A stretch of 52,115 bases of DNA, from contig DKVC01000133.1 of NCBI GenBank assembly GCA_002490995.1, positions 17,631 through 69,745 on the forward strand. Direction: 5' to 3'. The notes beneath the pieces were generated by a model. It was not told where the DNA came from. It ran no database searches and worked only from the letters and a program-made list of their open reading frames with translations. This stretch comes from Lachnospiraceae bacterium UBA7188 (GTDB taxonomy: Bacteria; Bacillota; Clostridia; Lachnospirales; Lachnospiraceae). Below, in pieces: positions 36,230 to 45,565 of this stretch; the stretch's first letter is position 1, and every line of letters begins with the position of its first letter. A program made the position numbers and the translations under genes.

Positions 36230-36556
36230 CAGGCAGGATACCAACAGCGTGAACGACCTGTCGGATTTTTCATATAAGGCACGGGTCAGGGGCTGCCGCA
36301 ATGTGTCCGTCCTGTATGCCCATGACATCGAGCTCATGGATCCGGTCTGTGCGGAAGTGTTCCCCGGAAACAGTATCGACGCAAACTCCTACCCGGCTTT
36401 CATCCGTGACAACGATATCAGGAAAGGCATTATAGTCGCGGAAAAAGGCTTTCCTCCCAGCAGAATCAAAGAAGAGCTCAGGGAGCGCACGACCTATTAG
36501 AAAAGACATCCTACGGAGACCTGATGGATGACCTTTCCTCCGCCTCCACTCCCTGA
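36230..36556 (+). pseudogene. Transposase remnant (IS4/IS1634-like)
   Basis: The plus strand encodes NDLSDFSYKARVRGCRNVSV, MDPVCAEVFPGNSIDANSYP and FIRDNDIRKGIIVAEKGFPP, which looks like the DDE catalytic region of an IS1634/IS4-group transposase (Asp in the DKGF-like step is replaced by Glu: AEKGF). After a stop at 36498 a second piece in another frame reads LEKTSYGDLMDDLSSA, typical of a later part. Both ends are missing and no terminal inverted repeats were found. It is a deletion relic. Confidence 0.55.
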
Positions 36557-36559
36557 CAT

Positions 36560-36728
36560 TAAACACCACAAGGAATCGTCTTCCGTACGGACATTTTTTC
36601 TTTCCATACATCACTGTTTTGTAGATATATTGATATGCGATTCCCCAAATAGCCAGTGCCAGGATCACAATAACCGCAGAAAATTTTAAAACGTCCCCTC
36701 CCAGGCCGATCAAATCTATTATCCTCAT
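36560..36728 (-). pseudogene. Possible VanZ-like membrane protein, N-terminal stub
   Basis: ATG at 36728 starts a peptide with one clear membrane helix (LKFSAVIVILALAIWGIAYQ) and a basic loop (YKTVMYGKKKCPYGRRFLVV). After about 55 residues the frame enters the antisense of the transposase remnant. The beginning recalls VanZ-family proteins, but this is a weak call. The simplest reading is insertion of the element into this gene followed by deletion. Confidence 0.3.
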
Positions 36729-36745
36729 CTTTTGTTATCCTCGGC

Positions 36746-37666
36746 TTACTTTATCAGCAACGACAATACCTTCGGTCTCGCTCCCACTTTATAGCGGAAC
36801 CCCAAAGCCTGCCGTATAATCTCTGACAGATAATACTTCTTATCTGAAATCTTCAAAAATCCCTGACGCTCCAACCGATCCAGTTCCTCTACGGACAATG
36901 AAATTTTATCCAGCTCTAACGGCAAGGTTCTTTCCTGTAGTTCCCTCTCATTAAATTTCTGCAAAATGGCATATATTCTGGGCATTTCCTGCTTTATCTC
37001 TATCATTTTCTCAGCTGCGCAGGAAAACCATCAGCCCCATATGACGATGATTGAGATAATCCAGTTCTTTGATCACATTCTGTATCAATGCCTGTATTGC
37101 GGTAAGATGACTCCGCATCCCGTTTCTTTCATAATTCTGCAGATCATCCAGACCGTCACTCAAAAATATGACGCTCTTGTTGCAACTTTCCAAATATGTG
37201 TTCAATTCCCTTATACTGCGGAATCGACTATGAAATATCTTTAAAAGCTGCCCCTTCCAAACAGAAGCCCATTCCGCAGACGTATGATTTTCTTCCATCT
37301 ATTTATTAATGGCAGACCTAAAGTTTCCAAATGCCTCCACATCAATATTCTCTGTGCCAAAATACGAGCTTACTTCATCAATACACTTCTTAATATCCGC
37401 GCTAATATTCTTATCATTCGCCGTAGCCAAAACCGGTATGATAACCGCATCTGCAAACCTGAAATCCTTGTTTTTTCCTTCTACAGTCTGTACAAAGTTT
37501 CCTCATGTCCTCCGATGAATCATCTGTCTGTATAAATAAGTCTTTCCATAGATGACACAAAATATTTATCCACTCTTGCATCAAATAACAGTGGGGCTGA
37601 TATCTCGCTGATCCCTGCCCTCAAATCCACCAAGACCAAATCCGCCTTCAGTGCCGCCCCAAGCCT
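36746..37666 (-). pseudogene. Decayed remainder of a KGGVGR-type ATPase module
   Basis: Four minus-strand pieces continue the ATPase that stops at 37667. The first, directly past the TAA and in the same frame, reads RLGAALKADLVLVDLRAGIS then EISAPLLFDARVDKYF, a normal continuation of a Walker B region. A frame change gives FADAVIIPVLATANDKNISA, ending at 37299. An ATG immediately after that stop begins a 95-residue piece with NKSVIFLSDGLDDL (a second P-loop-domain Walker B-like strand). A further shift near 37008 leads to the last 86 residues (LERQGFLKISDKKYYLSEII, ending GARPKVLSLLIK), which look like a winged helix. At least one nonsense and two frame changes make it non-functional as it stands. 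Confidence 0.5.
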
Positions 37667-39424
37667 TTAAACAGCCTCGGATATCAAAAATATATCTTCT
37701 GAAACATCCAAAATCTGCTCTGGCCGTGCATATGGCTCCATCAATTGACTTTCTTCCACATAAGCCGGCAAAAAATAGTGCTGAACCCGTTCCTTCTCTG
37801 TCTCCACAAAAATTAAATTCCGCTGCATCAATTCCGCGATCCTGGAAACAGTTTTTTTATCATTCCCATATGTCCGTATAATTGACAGGAAATCCAGGTA
37901 ACTGATAGGAAACTGCCCGCTTTTTTCAATTGTCCAGGTTAATCCCGGCGCCTCCAGATCAGAGTCGATTATCAGAACCGTTTTTTCATTTCCATAAATC
38001 GAACTGATTTCTTTCACCAGCGATGTCAAGGCAAGTATACGTCCCACACCGCCTTTGTAAGAGTGAAATGCAACTACAGGTTTTCCGGATAATTTTTTTC
38101 TTTTTTCCGGGATTTCAATTGAATGATTAAAATAGACGCCTTTAAATAACGGCAATGTCTCTCTGGAATATCTTTCACCATCCTCATATTCGTATATAAC
38201 AGGCAGAACAACCGAAAAATCCCTGATATGAACTACTTTGGCCTCTTCATCGTAATAATTGCCAAAAACCCGAGTAAAAAACGCATCATCCGATTCGCTG
38301 TTATGATCAGATGTTTCTAATCTATCCCGGCCGCTTCCGCACCCAACGTTTTTATCCCGGCTACTTTCTTCTCCGCCGCCTTTGCCCCTGTCCCTCTGGT
38401 TCCCATCGCTCTCGCCCCTGTCCCGTCCTTCCCCGTCAATGCTCAGTCCGTAAAGCACCTGTCCGATTTCCATCTGCTCCCTCAGGAAATCATACAGGGC
38501 GGCGTTCTGGCTCTCCGTATACGGCATTGTCTTCTGGTTCGTCACGGAGCCGGGCCAGGGAGATGTGCCCACATATCCCAGCGGATATCTGCCCCCGAAA
38601 ATCCGCTCCGCCTCTGTCACCAGTTCCAGATGTGCCCTGTCGTGAATAATCAACGTCAGGGGATACCCGGTTTTAGACTGGTCATTGATGCGAAGCGCAT
38701 TTCCCCATGTGGGATAATTTCTGTTCTTCAGAAGGAAATTCACCACCGGGGAAGGGTTCTCCAGACTATGGGGATGATGCCCGCACTCTGGTTTCATAAT
38801 CAGCTGAAATGCCGCGCCGCCCCTTTCGTAAGCTTTCTGCAGAAGCCTGCCGTTCTCCTGCCAGGGAACTGTCTCATCCTTTCCGCCTGCCACTATGATC
38901 AGGGGCACCGACCACGTCAGCAGTCTGTCAACTGCCCCATACACCGTATCCAAATAATTTTCATGGGACAGACCCCAAAGCTTCCTGCAGTCCTCCCATT
39001 CCTCTGGAGAGCCTTCCCCTGAAAAGCATCCTCCCGGCCAGCTGTAGATATCCACCACCGGCGCGTCCAGGTACAGAGCGGCTATCCGTTCCGGACATTT
39101 CGCCCCGTAGTGCAGCGCATAGAGCCCACCACGGCTGAAGCCGAAAAGGACAGCCTGGGCGGACAGCCCGTATTTTTCCCGTATAAAGGGCTGGAATGCC
39201 TCCATCAGCTCCACCGCTTTGGGACTGCCGTACATATCGGAAATCCGATAATACACAATCGCATAGCCCTCCTTCAGCATTGCCAGATCTACACTGGGAA
39301 ACGCCCCGAAAAATTCCGTCCGCCATACATAAGGATGCCCGGGCGCCTCTTTTTCCGGAAATACGATTCCATATTCATACCCCTTATAAATTCCCGTCTC
39401 CAGTTCATATCCTTCCCAAATCAT
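37667..39424 (-). pseudogene. Alpha/beta hydrolase fused to N-terminal part of a KGGVGR-variant ATPase
   Basis: One open frame of 585 codons joins two unrelated parts. Residues 1-245 form an alpha/beta hydrolase: nucleophile motif GFSRGG (about 94-99), acid in GGKDETVPW and His in KPECGHHPHS, as in acetyl-esterase or prolyl-oligopeptidase-like enzymes. Residues 250-330 (GRYPLGYVGTSPWPGSVTNQ) are unrecognised. A charged linker rich in DRGESDG-like units follows. From about 385 a MinD/ParA-like ATPase begins with FHSYKGGVGRILALTSLVKE (variant Walker A) and VLIIDSDLEAPGL. The frame ends at TAA 37667 where a Gln codon is expected. KGGVGR ATPases are found in conflict and defence loci. It is unclear whether the fusion is natural or a deletion product. 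Confidence 0.5.
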
Positions 39425-39505
39425 ACCACTGCCTCCACAATCACCTTGTCGCCAACCACAATTTCCTGCACTCCCACATGCTTTTTCTTATTAAAATTAA
39501 AACTC
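39425..39505 (-). pseudogene. C-terminal tail of a lost gene upstream of the hydrolase
   Basis: In the frame adjacent to the kinase, the minus strand reads SFNFNKKKHVGVQEIVVGDK then VIVEAVV and stops at a TGA that overlaps the hydrolase ATG (ATGA). This stop-start overlap is typical of coupled operon genes, so these ~28 codons are probably the end of a gene whose body was deleted when the sensor kinase was joined here. Confidence 0.4.
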
Positions 39506-41002
39506 AGCAAATATCATACGGTCTGCATGGGAGAATAGCCTGATATCGATATGAAATTCCTCCTGATCATCATATCGGCCATGGTGGATGGCATTCTCCA
39601 CCACCGGCTGCAGGATCAGCTTGATGATCTCCTTATCCAGCAGTTCCTCCTCCAACTCGTACTCTACATGGATCATATCTCCGAACCGGAACCTCTGCAC
39701 CTCAAGATAGCTCTCCAGCATCCGGATCTCCTCCCGCACCGTCAGTATCTTTTTCCCTTTGTTCAGCGAAATCCGGTAAAAGTCGGACAGGCACAGAATC
39801 GCCCGGCAGGTATCGCTGTCGCTGTTCTTCTTGGCGAGAGATGAGATGGACGACAATGCGTTATACAAAAAATGAGGGTTGATCTGTTCCTGCAGCAGAT
39901 TCAGCTCCGAGTCTATTCTGGCAATTTCCTTTTTATAGGAGTCCTCGATAAGCGCGTCCAGCTTCTCCCCCAGCTGATTGATCTCCCGAGCCACCTCCCC
40001 CAGCTCATCCGCAGCGGTGGCGGAAATCTTATGCGTCAGGTTCCCCGCCCCAATCTCTCTTGCGCCGTCAATAATATTCTGTACATTTTTATGAAAATAG
40101 CTGCTGAAAACATAGATTACCGCAAAAGCCACCACCGATGCGGCCAAAAATACCATAAAGACTCTGGATGCCGAATACCCTGCCTGCTTGTGCAGCATTT
40201 CCATATCCTCCAGGTTCGTCAGCAATCCGCAATATTTTGTCTCCCTGGACAGAGAGAGCCAGTCCGAATCTATTTCCGCCAGAAGCGCATCCGCCGCGCC
40301 GCCAGGCCGGCCGGAGAGCCCGGGAAACAATTCCTGCAGCACATCCCCATTTCCTCCCACGGCCAGGACATTTCCCTGCCTGCCGCACAGGACGCTGACC
40401 CCGTTGCCTGTATCCTGCAGGATATCGGAAAGCCCGCTGCTCTTGATATCCAGCCTGAGAAACAGGTCATAGTTTCCGCTTTCATACAGATTCAGCCTGC
40501 GGATAAAGGATATATGCTCCGAGTCCAGTACCACCGCCTGAAAATCGTTCCCGTTGTCATCCGCATACCTGTTCCAGTCCTCCAGCATCTCCCCGTCCAG
40601 CAGGTAGAAATACAGATAGTCCTGGGGAAGTGTTTCGTTTGTGCTGTAGATCGACAGCTGCTCTATCTCCGGATAGAGGGACTGGACTCTGGACAGCTGT
40701 GTCCACACGTAGTAATATAAATCCTCATATCCGCGTTCCGAATAATCTATCGTCAGGTAGTTATACAAAAGATTGTCAATGAAGAAGCTGTTGGACACAT
40801 AATACAGATTGTCGATTTTCTTGTCAATCATCTGTACATTCTGTTCCAGTTTTCTGGCCAGCTGCTCATTCAGCTGCTCTATCAGAATATCCCTGGTACG
40901 GAAATACGTATAGATTGTAATCAAAAGCATGGGAAGCAATGCCAGAATGCCGTATGCCCATAGCAGTTTCTGTTTGATACTGATTTTTCTTCTGTGATGC
41001 AT
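39497..41002 (-). pseudogene. YesM/LytS-type sensor histidine kinase, C-terminally truncated
   Basis: A 501-residue membrane sensor: N-terminal helix (LLWAYGILALLPMLLITIYT), a ~260-residue extracellular domain, a second helix (VFMVFLAASVVAFAVIYVFS), a HAMP-like linker, and the His_kinase domain with the phosphorylated His in EQINPHFLYNALSSISSLAK. The ATPase domain starts (LILQPVVENAIHHG, the N box) but the protein stops 29 residues later without the DNGxG and GxGL boxes, so ATP binding should fail. The usual response-regulator gene is also missing. The end coincides with the tail of another gene, which indicates a deletion joint. Such kinases normally control neighbouring sugar uptake operons. 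Confidence 0.8.
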
Positions 41003-41263
41003 TTTATCCTCCGGCCTGGTTTCTGATTTTGTCCGGCATCAGGCGAAATATGGAGTATGTGAACTGTAAGCCTGATTTATGGAATTACGATATCTTCTAT
41101 TTTATATCAAAAAGCAAAGATTCAAAATATCAAATATTAACTTTTTCTTTCAATATTTACCATTAAAACTCTCTGCCTTTCCGCCAATATCATGATAGAA
41201 CAAAATCCAGGTTGTTCCCCGCATGATACTGCGGCACCTCGCCCTCAACTGTGCCTCGTGTTC
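41003..41263. other. Long 5' leader region of the sensor-kinase gene
   Basis: This AT-rich stretch of about 260 bases lies between the kinase start and its predicted promoter. I see no known riboswitch, leader peptide or terminator in it. Confidence 0.3.
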
Positions 41264-41293
41264 ATTATAGCCTTTTTAAATATTTTTCAACAA
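41264..41293 (-). promoter_or_regulatory. Putative promoter of the sensor-kinase gene
   Basis: On the minus strand TTGTTG (41288-41293) is followed after 18 bases by a perfect TATAAT (41264-41269). It would give a leader of about 255 bases. Confidence 0.45.
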
Positions 41294-41377
41294 CCATCTT
41301 ATAATAGTCTTCCCTGATTTCCCGATTTGTTAGTTTTCACGGGGCAATGTCATTGATATTTGCGATCAGAAAAGCTA

Positions 41378-41406
41378 TTGACTTTTGTCGGGTTCGGACA
41401 TAAACT
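41378..41406 (+). promoter_or_regulatory. Putative promoter of the AAA-ATPase/nuclease gene
   Basis: TTGACT (41378-41383), a 17-base spacer and TAAACT (41401-41406) lie 36 bases before the ATG at 41442. Confidence 0.5.
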
Positions 41407-41441
41407 GAACAAAAGGACGTTTGGATACGGGGGTGATTTCA

Positions 41442-43022
41442 ATGGGGGTCTATTTGAATCCGGGAAATAAAGGATTCCAGGAAATTCTGCAGTCGGAATA
41501 TGTGGATAAGACCGGTCTGATTGCATTGGTCAACAGAACCGTAGGTACAACAGGAAAACTGATCTGCATCAGCAGGCCAAGGCGCTTCGGCAAGTCCTAT
41601 GCGGCAAAAATGCTGTGTGCGTATTACGATTCTTCCTGCGATTCCCGTGAACTCTTTGATGACATGGAGATTGCGGGAGCACAGGACTATCTGACGCATC
41701 TGAATCAATATCATGTGATTCATCTGGATGTCACCGGTTTTATTTCCGAGGCAACGAGAATGGATATCCCGCTTTCAAAAGTACCCAATATGATTGCTGA
41801 CGAGGTTTACAGGGATCTGACGGAAACTTATCCGGAACTGGACGGGAAAGGCCTTACGGAAGCCCTGACAGGCTGCGTGGAAAAAACTGGGAAAGAGTTT
41901 GTTTTTATTATCGACGAATGGGATGCCCTGATCCGGGAGGCGAAAGGGGATACGGCGGTACAGAAGAAGTACCTGAGCCTCCTGCGGGAGTGGTTTAAGA
42001 ACAGCAATTTCACGCCGAAGGTTGTGGCGGCAGCTTATATGACCGGGATTCTGCCCATCAAGAAGGACGGCTCCCAGTCGGCAATCTCGGATTTCAGGGA
42101 AGTAACCATCTTAGATCCCGGCAGGTTTGTGGAATACACAGGTTTTACGGAAAGCGATGTCCGATCACTGTGTGGGAAATACGGCATGGATTTCGGGGAA
42201 GTCAGGCAGTGGTATGACGGATACGATTTTCCCGGATATGGGGCTGTTTATAATCCTTACTCCGTGATGTGCGCCATGCAGGAACAGAAGTGCCGCCCCT
42301 ACTGGCGCCGGACTTCCGCGGCGGAATCGCTGATGACCTATATCAACATGGATTTCGAAGGGCTGCAGGAGACAATCTCCCGATTGATTTCCGGAGAAGA
42401 AATAGAGGTTGACACGGAACTTTTCGAGAACGATTTTGAGACCTTTAAGAGCCGCGACGACGTGCTGACGCTGCTGATCCACCTGGGGTACCTCACCTGG
42501 CACGAGGAGGATGGGACGGCGCATATCCCCAATGAAGAAGTGCGGATGGAGTTTCGAAAGCTTCTGAAAGGCACAAACGCAAACCCAAAATGGGTGAAGC
42601 TGCTCGGCCGTTCCGGTAAGCTTTTGGAGGACACCATCGCAGGAAATGGGCCGGAAGTGGCAAAGGCTATAGAAGAGATACGCGAAACGCAGTACGCGCC
42701 AACTTTTTACAATGACGAACAGGCTCTGCGGTACGTCATCAAGTTTGCATATATCGCCGCCATTGACCAGTACCTGAAGGTGGAAGAGCTTCCGTCAGGG
42801 CGAGGAATCGCGGATGTAGTATACCTGCCGAAGCGCAGATCAATGCTTCCGGCACTTGTGGTGGAACTGAAATGGAACAAATCCTCCGAAGGTGCGATCC
42901 GGCAGATAAAAGAACGAAATTATCCGGCGGTATTGCAGGATTATGAGGGTGAGATCGTTCTGGCAGGAATCGGATATGATGCAAAAAAGAAATCACACAG
43001 CTGCGTGATTGAAAGGATTTGA
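41442..43022 (+). CDS. AAA-ATPase-like protein with C-terminal PD-(D/E)XK nuclease domain
   Basis: From ATG at 41442 (GGGGGTGAT upstream) the protein is 526 residues. It begins with the conserved entry of the AAA-ATPase_like/PD-(D/E)XK superfamily (YLNPGNKGFQEILQSEYVDK), then a Walker A variant (CISRPRRFGKS) and Walker B (EFVFIIDEWDALI). The C-terminal domain carries the nuclease-type core GIADVVYLPKRRSM followed by LVVELKW, matching D-x(n)-ELK. Members occur in many copies in Bacteroidetes and Clostridia; their role is unclear, and mobile-element or defence functions have been proposed. It is the only intact gene between the scarred region and the repeat-flanked DUF3842 gene. Confidence 0.85.
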   Translation: MGVYLNPGNKGFQEILQSEYVDKTGLIALVNRTVGTTGKLICISRPRRFGKSYAAKMLCAYYDSSCDSRELFDDMEIAGAQDYLTHLNQYHVIHLDVTGFISEATRMDIPLSKVPNMIADEVYRDLTETYPELDGKGLTEALTGCVEKTGKEFVFIIDEWDALIREAKGDTAVQKKYLSLLREWFKNSNFTPKVVAAAYMTGILPIKKDGSQSAISDFREVTILDPGRFVEYTGFTESDVRSLCGKYGMDFGEVRQWYDGYDFPGYGAVYNPYSVMCAMQEQKCRPYWRRTSAAESLMTYINMDFEGLQETISRLISGEEIEVDTELFENDFETFKSRDDVLTLLIHLGYLTWHEEDGTAHIPNEEVRMEFRKLLKGTNANPKWVKLLGRSGKLLEDTIAGNGPEVAKAIEEIRETQYAPTFYNDEQALRYVIKFAYIAAIDQYLKVEELPSGRGIADVVYLPKRRSMLPALVVELKWNKSSEGAIRQIKERNYPAVLQDYEGEIVLAGIGYDAKKKSHSCVIERI

Positions 43023-43028
43023 AGGAGG

Positions 43029-43112
43029 TTGTCGGGAAATAACTGCATTTCCACAATATGTATTGTGATATGTTAGAAATCACAATTGTGGACAAATGCC
43101 ATTTCCCGACAG
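43029..43112. repeat. Palindromic repeat element, copy 1 (also possible terminator)
   Basis: The arms 43029-43057 and 43085-43112 are imperfect inverted copies of TTGTCGGGAAATAACTGCAT plus a shared CCACAAT end. The element sits between the converging nuclease and DUF3842 genes and could terminate both. The same 19-base core recurs at 43954. Confidence 0.6.
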
Positions 43113-43117
43113 CCCCT

Positions 43118-43525
43118 CTACCTGCAGCTTTTATGCAGCTCGTTTATCACATCCTGAATCAGTTTCCCAAGGTTTAATCCGTTTACTCCGACTACAATAT
43201 TGTCACAATGGTTCACCGGAATTAAGATGCGCTTCGCGCCGCTCTGTGCCACGGCTTTTGCCATCAGCGGCGTAATCTCTCCCAGCAGGGCATCCGCGAT
43301 TACGATTCCGATGGGTCCCACAATCACATCAGCCCTCTTACTGTTCACCACAACGGCATTTTCTCCCGTGGCTGCTTTGTCGGCTCCCGCTTTCAGCATG
43401 GCAGAGGTAGCCATTACATTTGTCCCCACAGCAGTGACCGTCGCGTCCGGAATGCTTTCTTTGATTGCGGAAACCAGCTGCTTCCCGATACCGCCGCCCT
43501 GGGCATCTATGACGAGTATGTTCAT
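43118..43525 (-). CDS. DUF3842 family protein
   Basis: A 135-residue protein from ATG at 43525, with GGAGGAGGTG directly upstream. It has a Rossmann-like N-terminus (MNILVIDAQGGGIGKQLVSA) and conserved patches VTAVGTNVMATSAMLKAGA, GPIGIVIADALLGEITPLMA and ILIPVNHCDNIVVGVNGLNL. This is the DUF3842 family, common in Clostridia and of unknown function. The glycine-rich loop suggests nucleotide or cofactor binding. It has its own promoter and is framed by the palindromic repeats. Confidence 0.85.
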   Translation of the reverse strand: MNILVIDAQGGGIGKQLVSAIKESIPDATVTAVGTNVMATSAMLKAGADKAATGENAVVVNSKRADVIVGPIGIVIADALLGEITPLMAKAVAQSGAKRILIPVNHCDNIVVGVNGLNLGKLIQDVINELHKSCR

Positions 43526-43624
43526 ACTTACACCTCCTCCGCCCGCCACGGCGAGCCTGTTCTCTGTAGGCCCCTGTTGGGACAGAGCCTTTAAGGCCGT
43601 CAGCCATAATCCTGTCATAAGGAA

Positions 43625-43717
43625 GTGTCTCCAAATAACCACTGCGAGTTCATAGCGAGTTTTATTGTATTTCTGAGGTTTTGCCTAAATAAGTTGCAGC
43701 GGTTATTTTCCGACAAT
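43625..43717. repeat. Palindromic repeat element, diverged copy 2
   Basis: GTGTCTCCAAATAACCACTGC (about 43625-43645) and its inverted partner GCAGCGGTTATTTTCCGACA (about 43695-43714) resemble the core of copy 1. It lies in the predicted 5' leader of the DUF3842 gene and would form a hairpin there. Confidence 0.4.
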
Positions 43718-43750
43718 TCCTAAACAGATTGGCAACTGACGATATCTCTG

Positions 43751-43781
43751 AGTATAACACCTGAACCCGGCTCCATGTCAA
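43751..43781 (-). promoter_or_regulatory. Putative promoter of the DUF3842 gene
   Basis: On the minus strand a perfect -35 TTGACA (43776-43781) is followed by TTATAC/TATACT (43751-43757), with an 18-19 base spacer. The leader to the ATG at 43525 is about 220 bases. Confidence 0.5.
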
Positions 43782-43945
43782 TACATATTTTATACTCACA
43801 GCAAAAATCATTTGCCAGGTTATACTCGTAAGCGCAATCTTTTGCTGTTCTTTTGCTGTTCTTTTGTTCTGAATCGCAGAAGTGCTCACTCGTTATACAT
43901 TTACGTTGGCAAATGTTTCTAATCGCGAGTATATTTGCCAAATAT
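43782..43945. other. Noncoding segment with short direct repeats
   Basis: No gene is evident. The string CTTTTGCTGTT occurs twice in succession near 43840-43862, and TATACTCG-like strings occur in both orientations (43819, 43927). Confidence 0.3.
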
Positions 43946-43999
43946 AAAAAAGCCTGTCGGGAAATAACTGCATGGATGCTGTTTCCCAACAGGCTTTTA
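43946..43999. terminator. Strong hairpin, palindromic repeat copy 3; terminator of the ligase operon
   Basis: AAAAGCCTGTCGGGAAA and TTTCCCAACAGGCTTTT form a 17-base stem with one mismatch and a loop of about 17 bases, with A- and T-rich flanks on both sides, so it can terminate in either direction. It lies about 30 bases past the stop of the AMP-ligase gene. It shares the core TGTCGGGAAATAACTGCAT with copy 1. Confidence 0.7.
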
Positions 44000-44029
44000 T
44001 TATCCGTTAATATCTATACGCTATGCCAT

Positions 44030-45565
44030 TTAAAACCGTTTAATCTTTTTTGTCGTATTTTTCTCAAACTCCACATCACGCACCTTCAGGCTGAAGACGC
44101 GCTTGTAAAGCGGTGCCGTCTTATTATAGGCATCAATGATTGCCTGAAGTTCTGCCTGCACATCCTTGATCCTTTTCTTCGCGGCATACTCCAGGTCAGG
44201 GAAAATCTCCGCCTCGATGACTCCTTCCCGGTCGCGCACCAGAACCTCCTGTACCAGACGGTTTGCGCCCAGCTTATTTTCAATTTCCTCCGGAGAAACA
44301 TTCTCTCCGTTGGGCGTGATGATCAGGTTCTTCCTGCGGCCAGTGAGGAACAGGAATCCGTCCTCATCCACATACCCCAGGTCACCGGTCTTCAGCCATC
44401 CGTCCTCCAGCGTCTGCGCCGTCTCTTCCGGCATCTTGTAATATCCCTGCATGACGCTGGTTCCCTTCACCCAGATTTCTTCATCCACAATCTTCACTTC
44501 GCAGTTCGGCATGCATTTCCCGATAGAGCCTGCTTTGCTGGCGCTGTTGCAGTTGGTGCTGATGACAGGCGCGCACTCTGTCATGCCGTAGCCCTGCAGG
44601 ATGGTAATCCCATACTTTTTGAACAAATCAATGTATGCCGGATTCAAATACGCTCCTCCGCTGCAGATGGTGTGGAACTGTTTACCGAATACCTTCGCCT
44701 TGACAAGAGGCGCCGGAATGAAGGCAGCCTCCTCCAGCTTCTTTGCAAGGGTCTCCACCATCAGCGGCACCATCAGGATCATATTGGGCTCGAAAAGCTT
44801 GATATTTCTGGCAACCCGCAGAAGGGAATCGTTGATGCAGATTACGGCCCCCACGGAGGTTCCCTTGAGGATATCCATGCTCAGACAGTACGCATGATGG
44901 ATGGGAAGCACTGACATAAGCACGGTTCCCGGCTCGTATCCCATATCCAGGGCGGTAGCATTCTCCGCCAGATTCCTGTGGGTCAGCATGACGCCCTTGC
45001 TCTTTCCTGTCGTCCCCGATGTGAACATGATGGTAGCCAGATCCTCCGGGCGCGGCTCATATCCGGTTCCTGCCGGCGCTTTCGCAATCATCTCCCACAT
45101 GGACAGCACTCCTGAAACCCCGGCCTCCTCCATGGCAATCAAATGCTTCAGCCCAGAGCACCGCTCCGCCGCCATCTGTGCCACATTTACCTTCGTCCCG
45201 TCATACACAAGCGCCGTCACATCCGCCCTGTCAATCAGCTCACACAAATCTTCCGCCGGAAGGTTCGCATCCAGTGGAACCGCCACGCTGCCGCCGTTTA
45301 CAATGCCGTAATACGCTGTAATCCACCCATAGGATGTGGCGCCCACAACAGCGACATGTTTTCCCTGCTCTCCCAGCTTGGCCAGCGCAGCCGAGAAATG
45401 CTCGCTGTCCTCCCTCAGCTGTGTGTAAGTCTTCGCCTCAATCTTTGTCTCTTTCCTGCCGCCCTCTCCGGCATCCTTTACCTTATACCGAATGGCATCC
45501 CGTGTACCGTATGTCTCTTCGGCCTTTACAAGCAGTTCGTAAATCGTACTGCGCAATTCGTTCAT
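44030..45565 (-). CDS. AMP-forming acyl/aminoacyl ligase (ANL superfamily)
   Basis: A 511-residue stand-alone adenylation enzyme with all core motifs: phosphate loop IMFTSGTTGKSKGVMLTHRN, QGYGMTECAPVIS, the TGDLGY hinge region with Asp, RRKNLI, and a C-terminal FEKNTTKKIKRF with the catalytic Lys. It activates a carboxylic acid as acyl-AMP; with a carrier-protein gene upstream in the same direction, transfer to the carrier's phosphopantetheine arm is more likely than CoA ester formation. Residues in the binding pocket do not let me say whether the substrate is a fatty acid or an amino acid; similarity to long-chain acyl ligases favours the former. The start has GGAGGAG upstream. It is the last gene before the terminator. 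Confidence 0.85.
   Translation of the reverse strand: MNELRSTIYELLVKAEETYGTRDAIRYKVKDAGEGGRKETKIEAKTYTQLREDSEHFSAALAKLGEQGKHVAVVGATSYGWITAYYGIVNGGSVAVPLDANLPAEDLCELIDRADVTALVYDGTKVNVAQMAAERCSGLKHLIAMEEAGVSGVLSMWEMIAKAPAGTGYEPRPEDLATIMFTSGTTGKSKGVMLTHRNLAENATALDMGYEPGTVLMSVLPIHHAYCLSMDILKGTSVGAVICINDSLLRVARNIKLFEPNMILMVPLMVETLAKKLEEAAFIPAPLVKAKVFGKQFHTICSGGAYLNPAYIDLFKKYGITILQGYGMTECAPVISTNCNSASKAGSIGKCMPNCEVKIVDEEIWVKGTSVMQGYYKMPEETAQTLEDGWLKTGDLGYVDEDGFLFLTGRRKNLIITPNGENVSPEEIENKLGANRLVQEVLVRDREGVIEAEIFPDLEYAAKKRIKDVQAELQAIIDAYNKTAPLYKRVFSLKVRDVEFEKNTTKKIKRF

Noticed and set aside
41003..41263. Long leader of the sensor kinase considered as a riboswitch
   Set aside because: No conserved aptamer motif or terminator hairpin could be recognised; it is mostly AT-rich sequence.
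43846..43870. Short direct repeats considered as a CRISPR or phase-variation tract
   Set aside because: Only two adjacent copies of about 11 bases and no gene reading through them.
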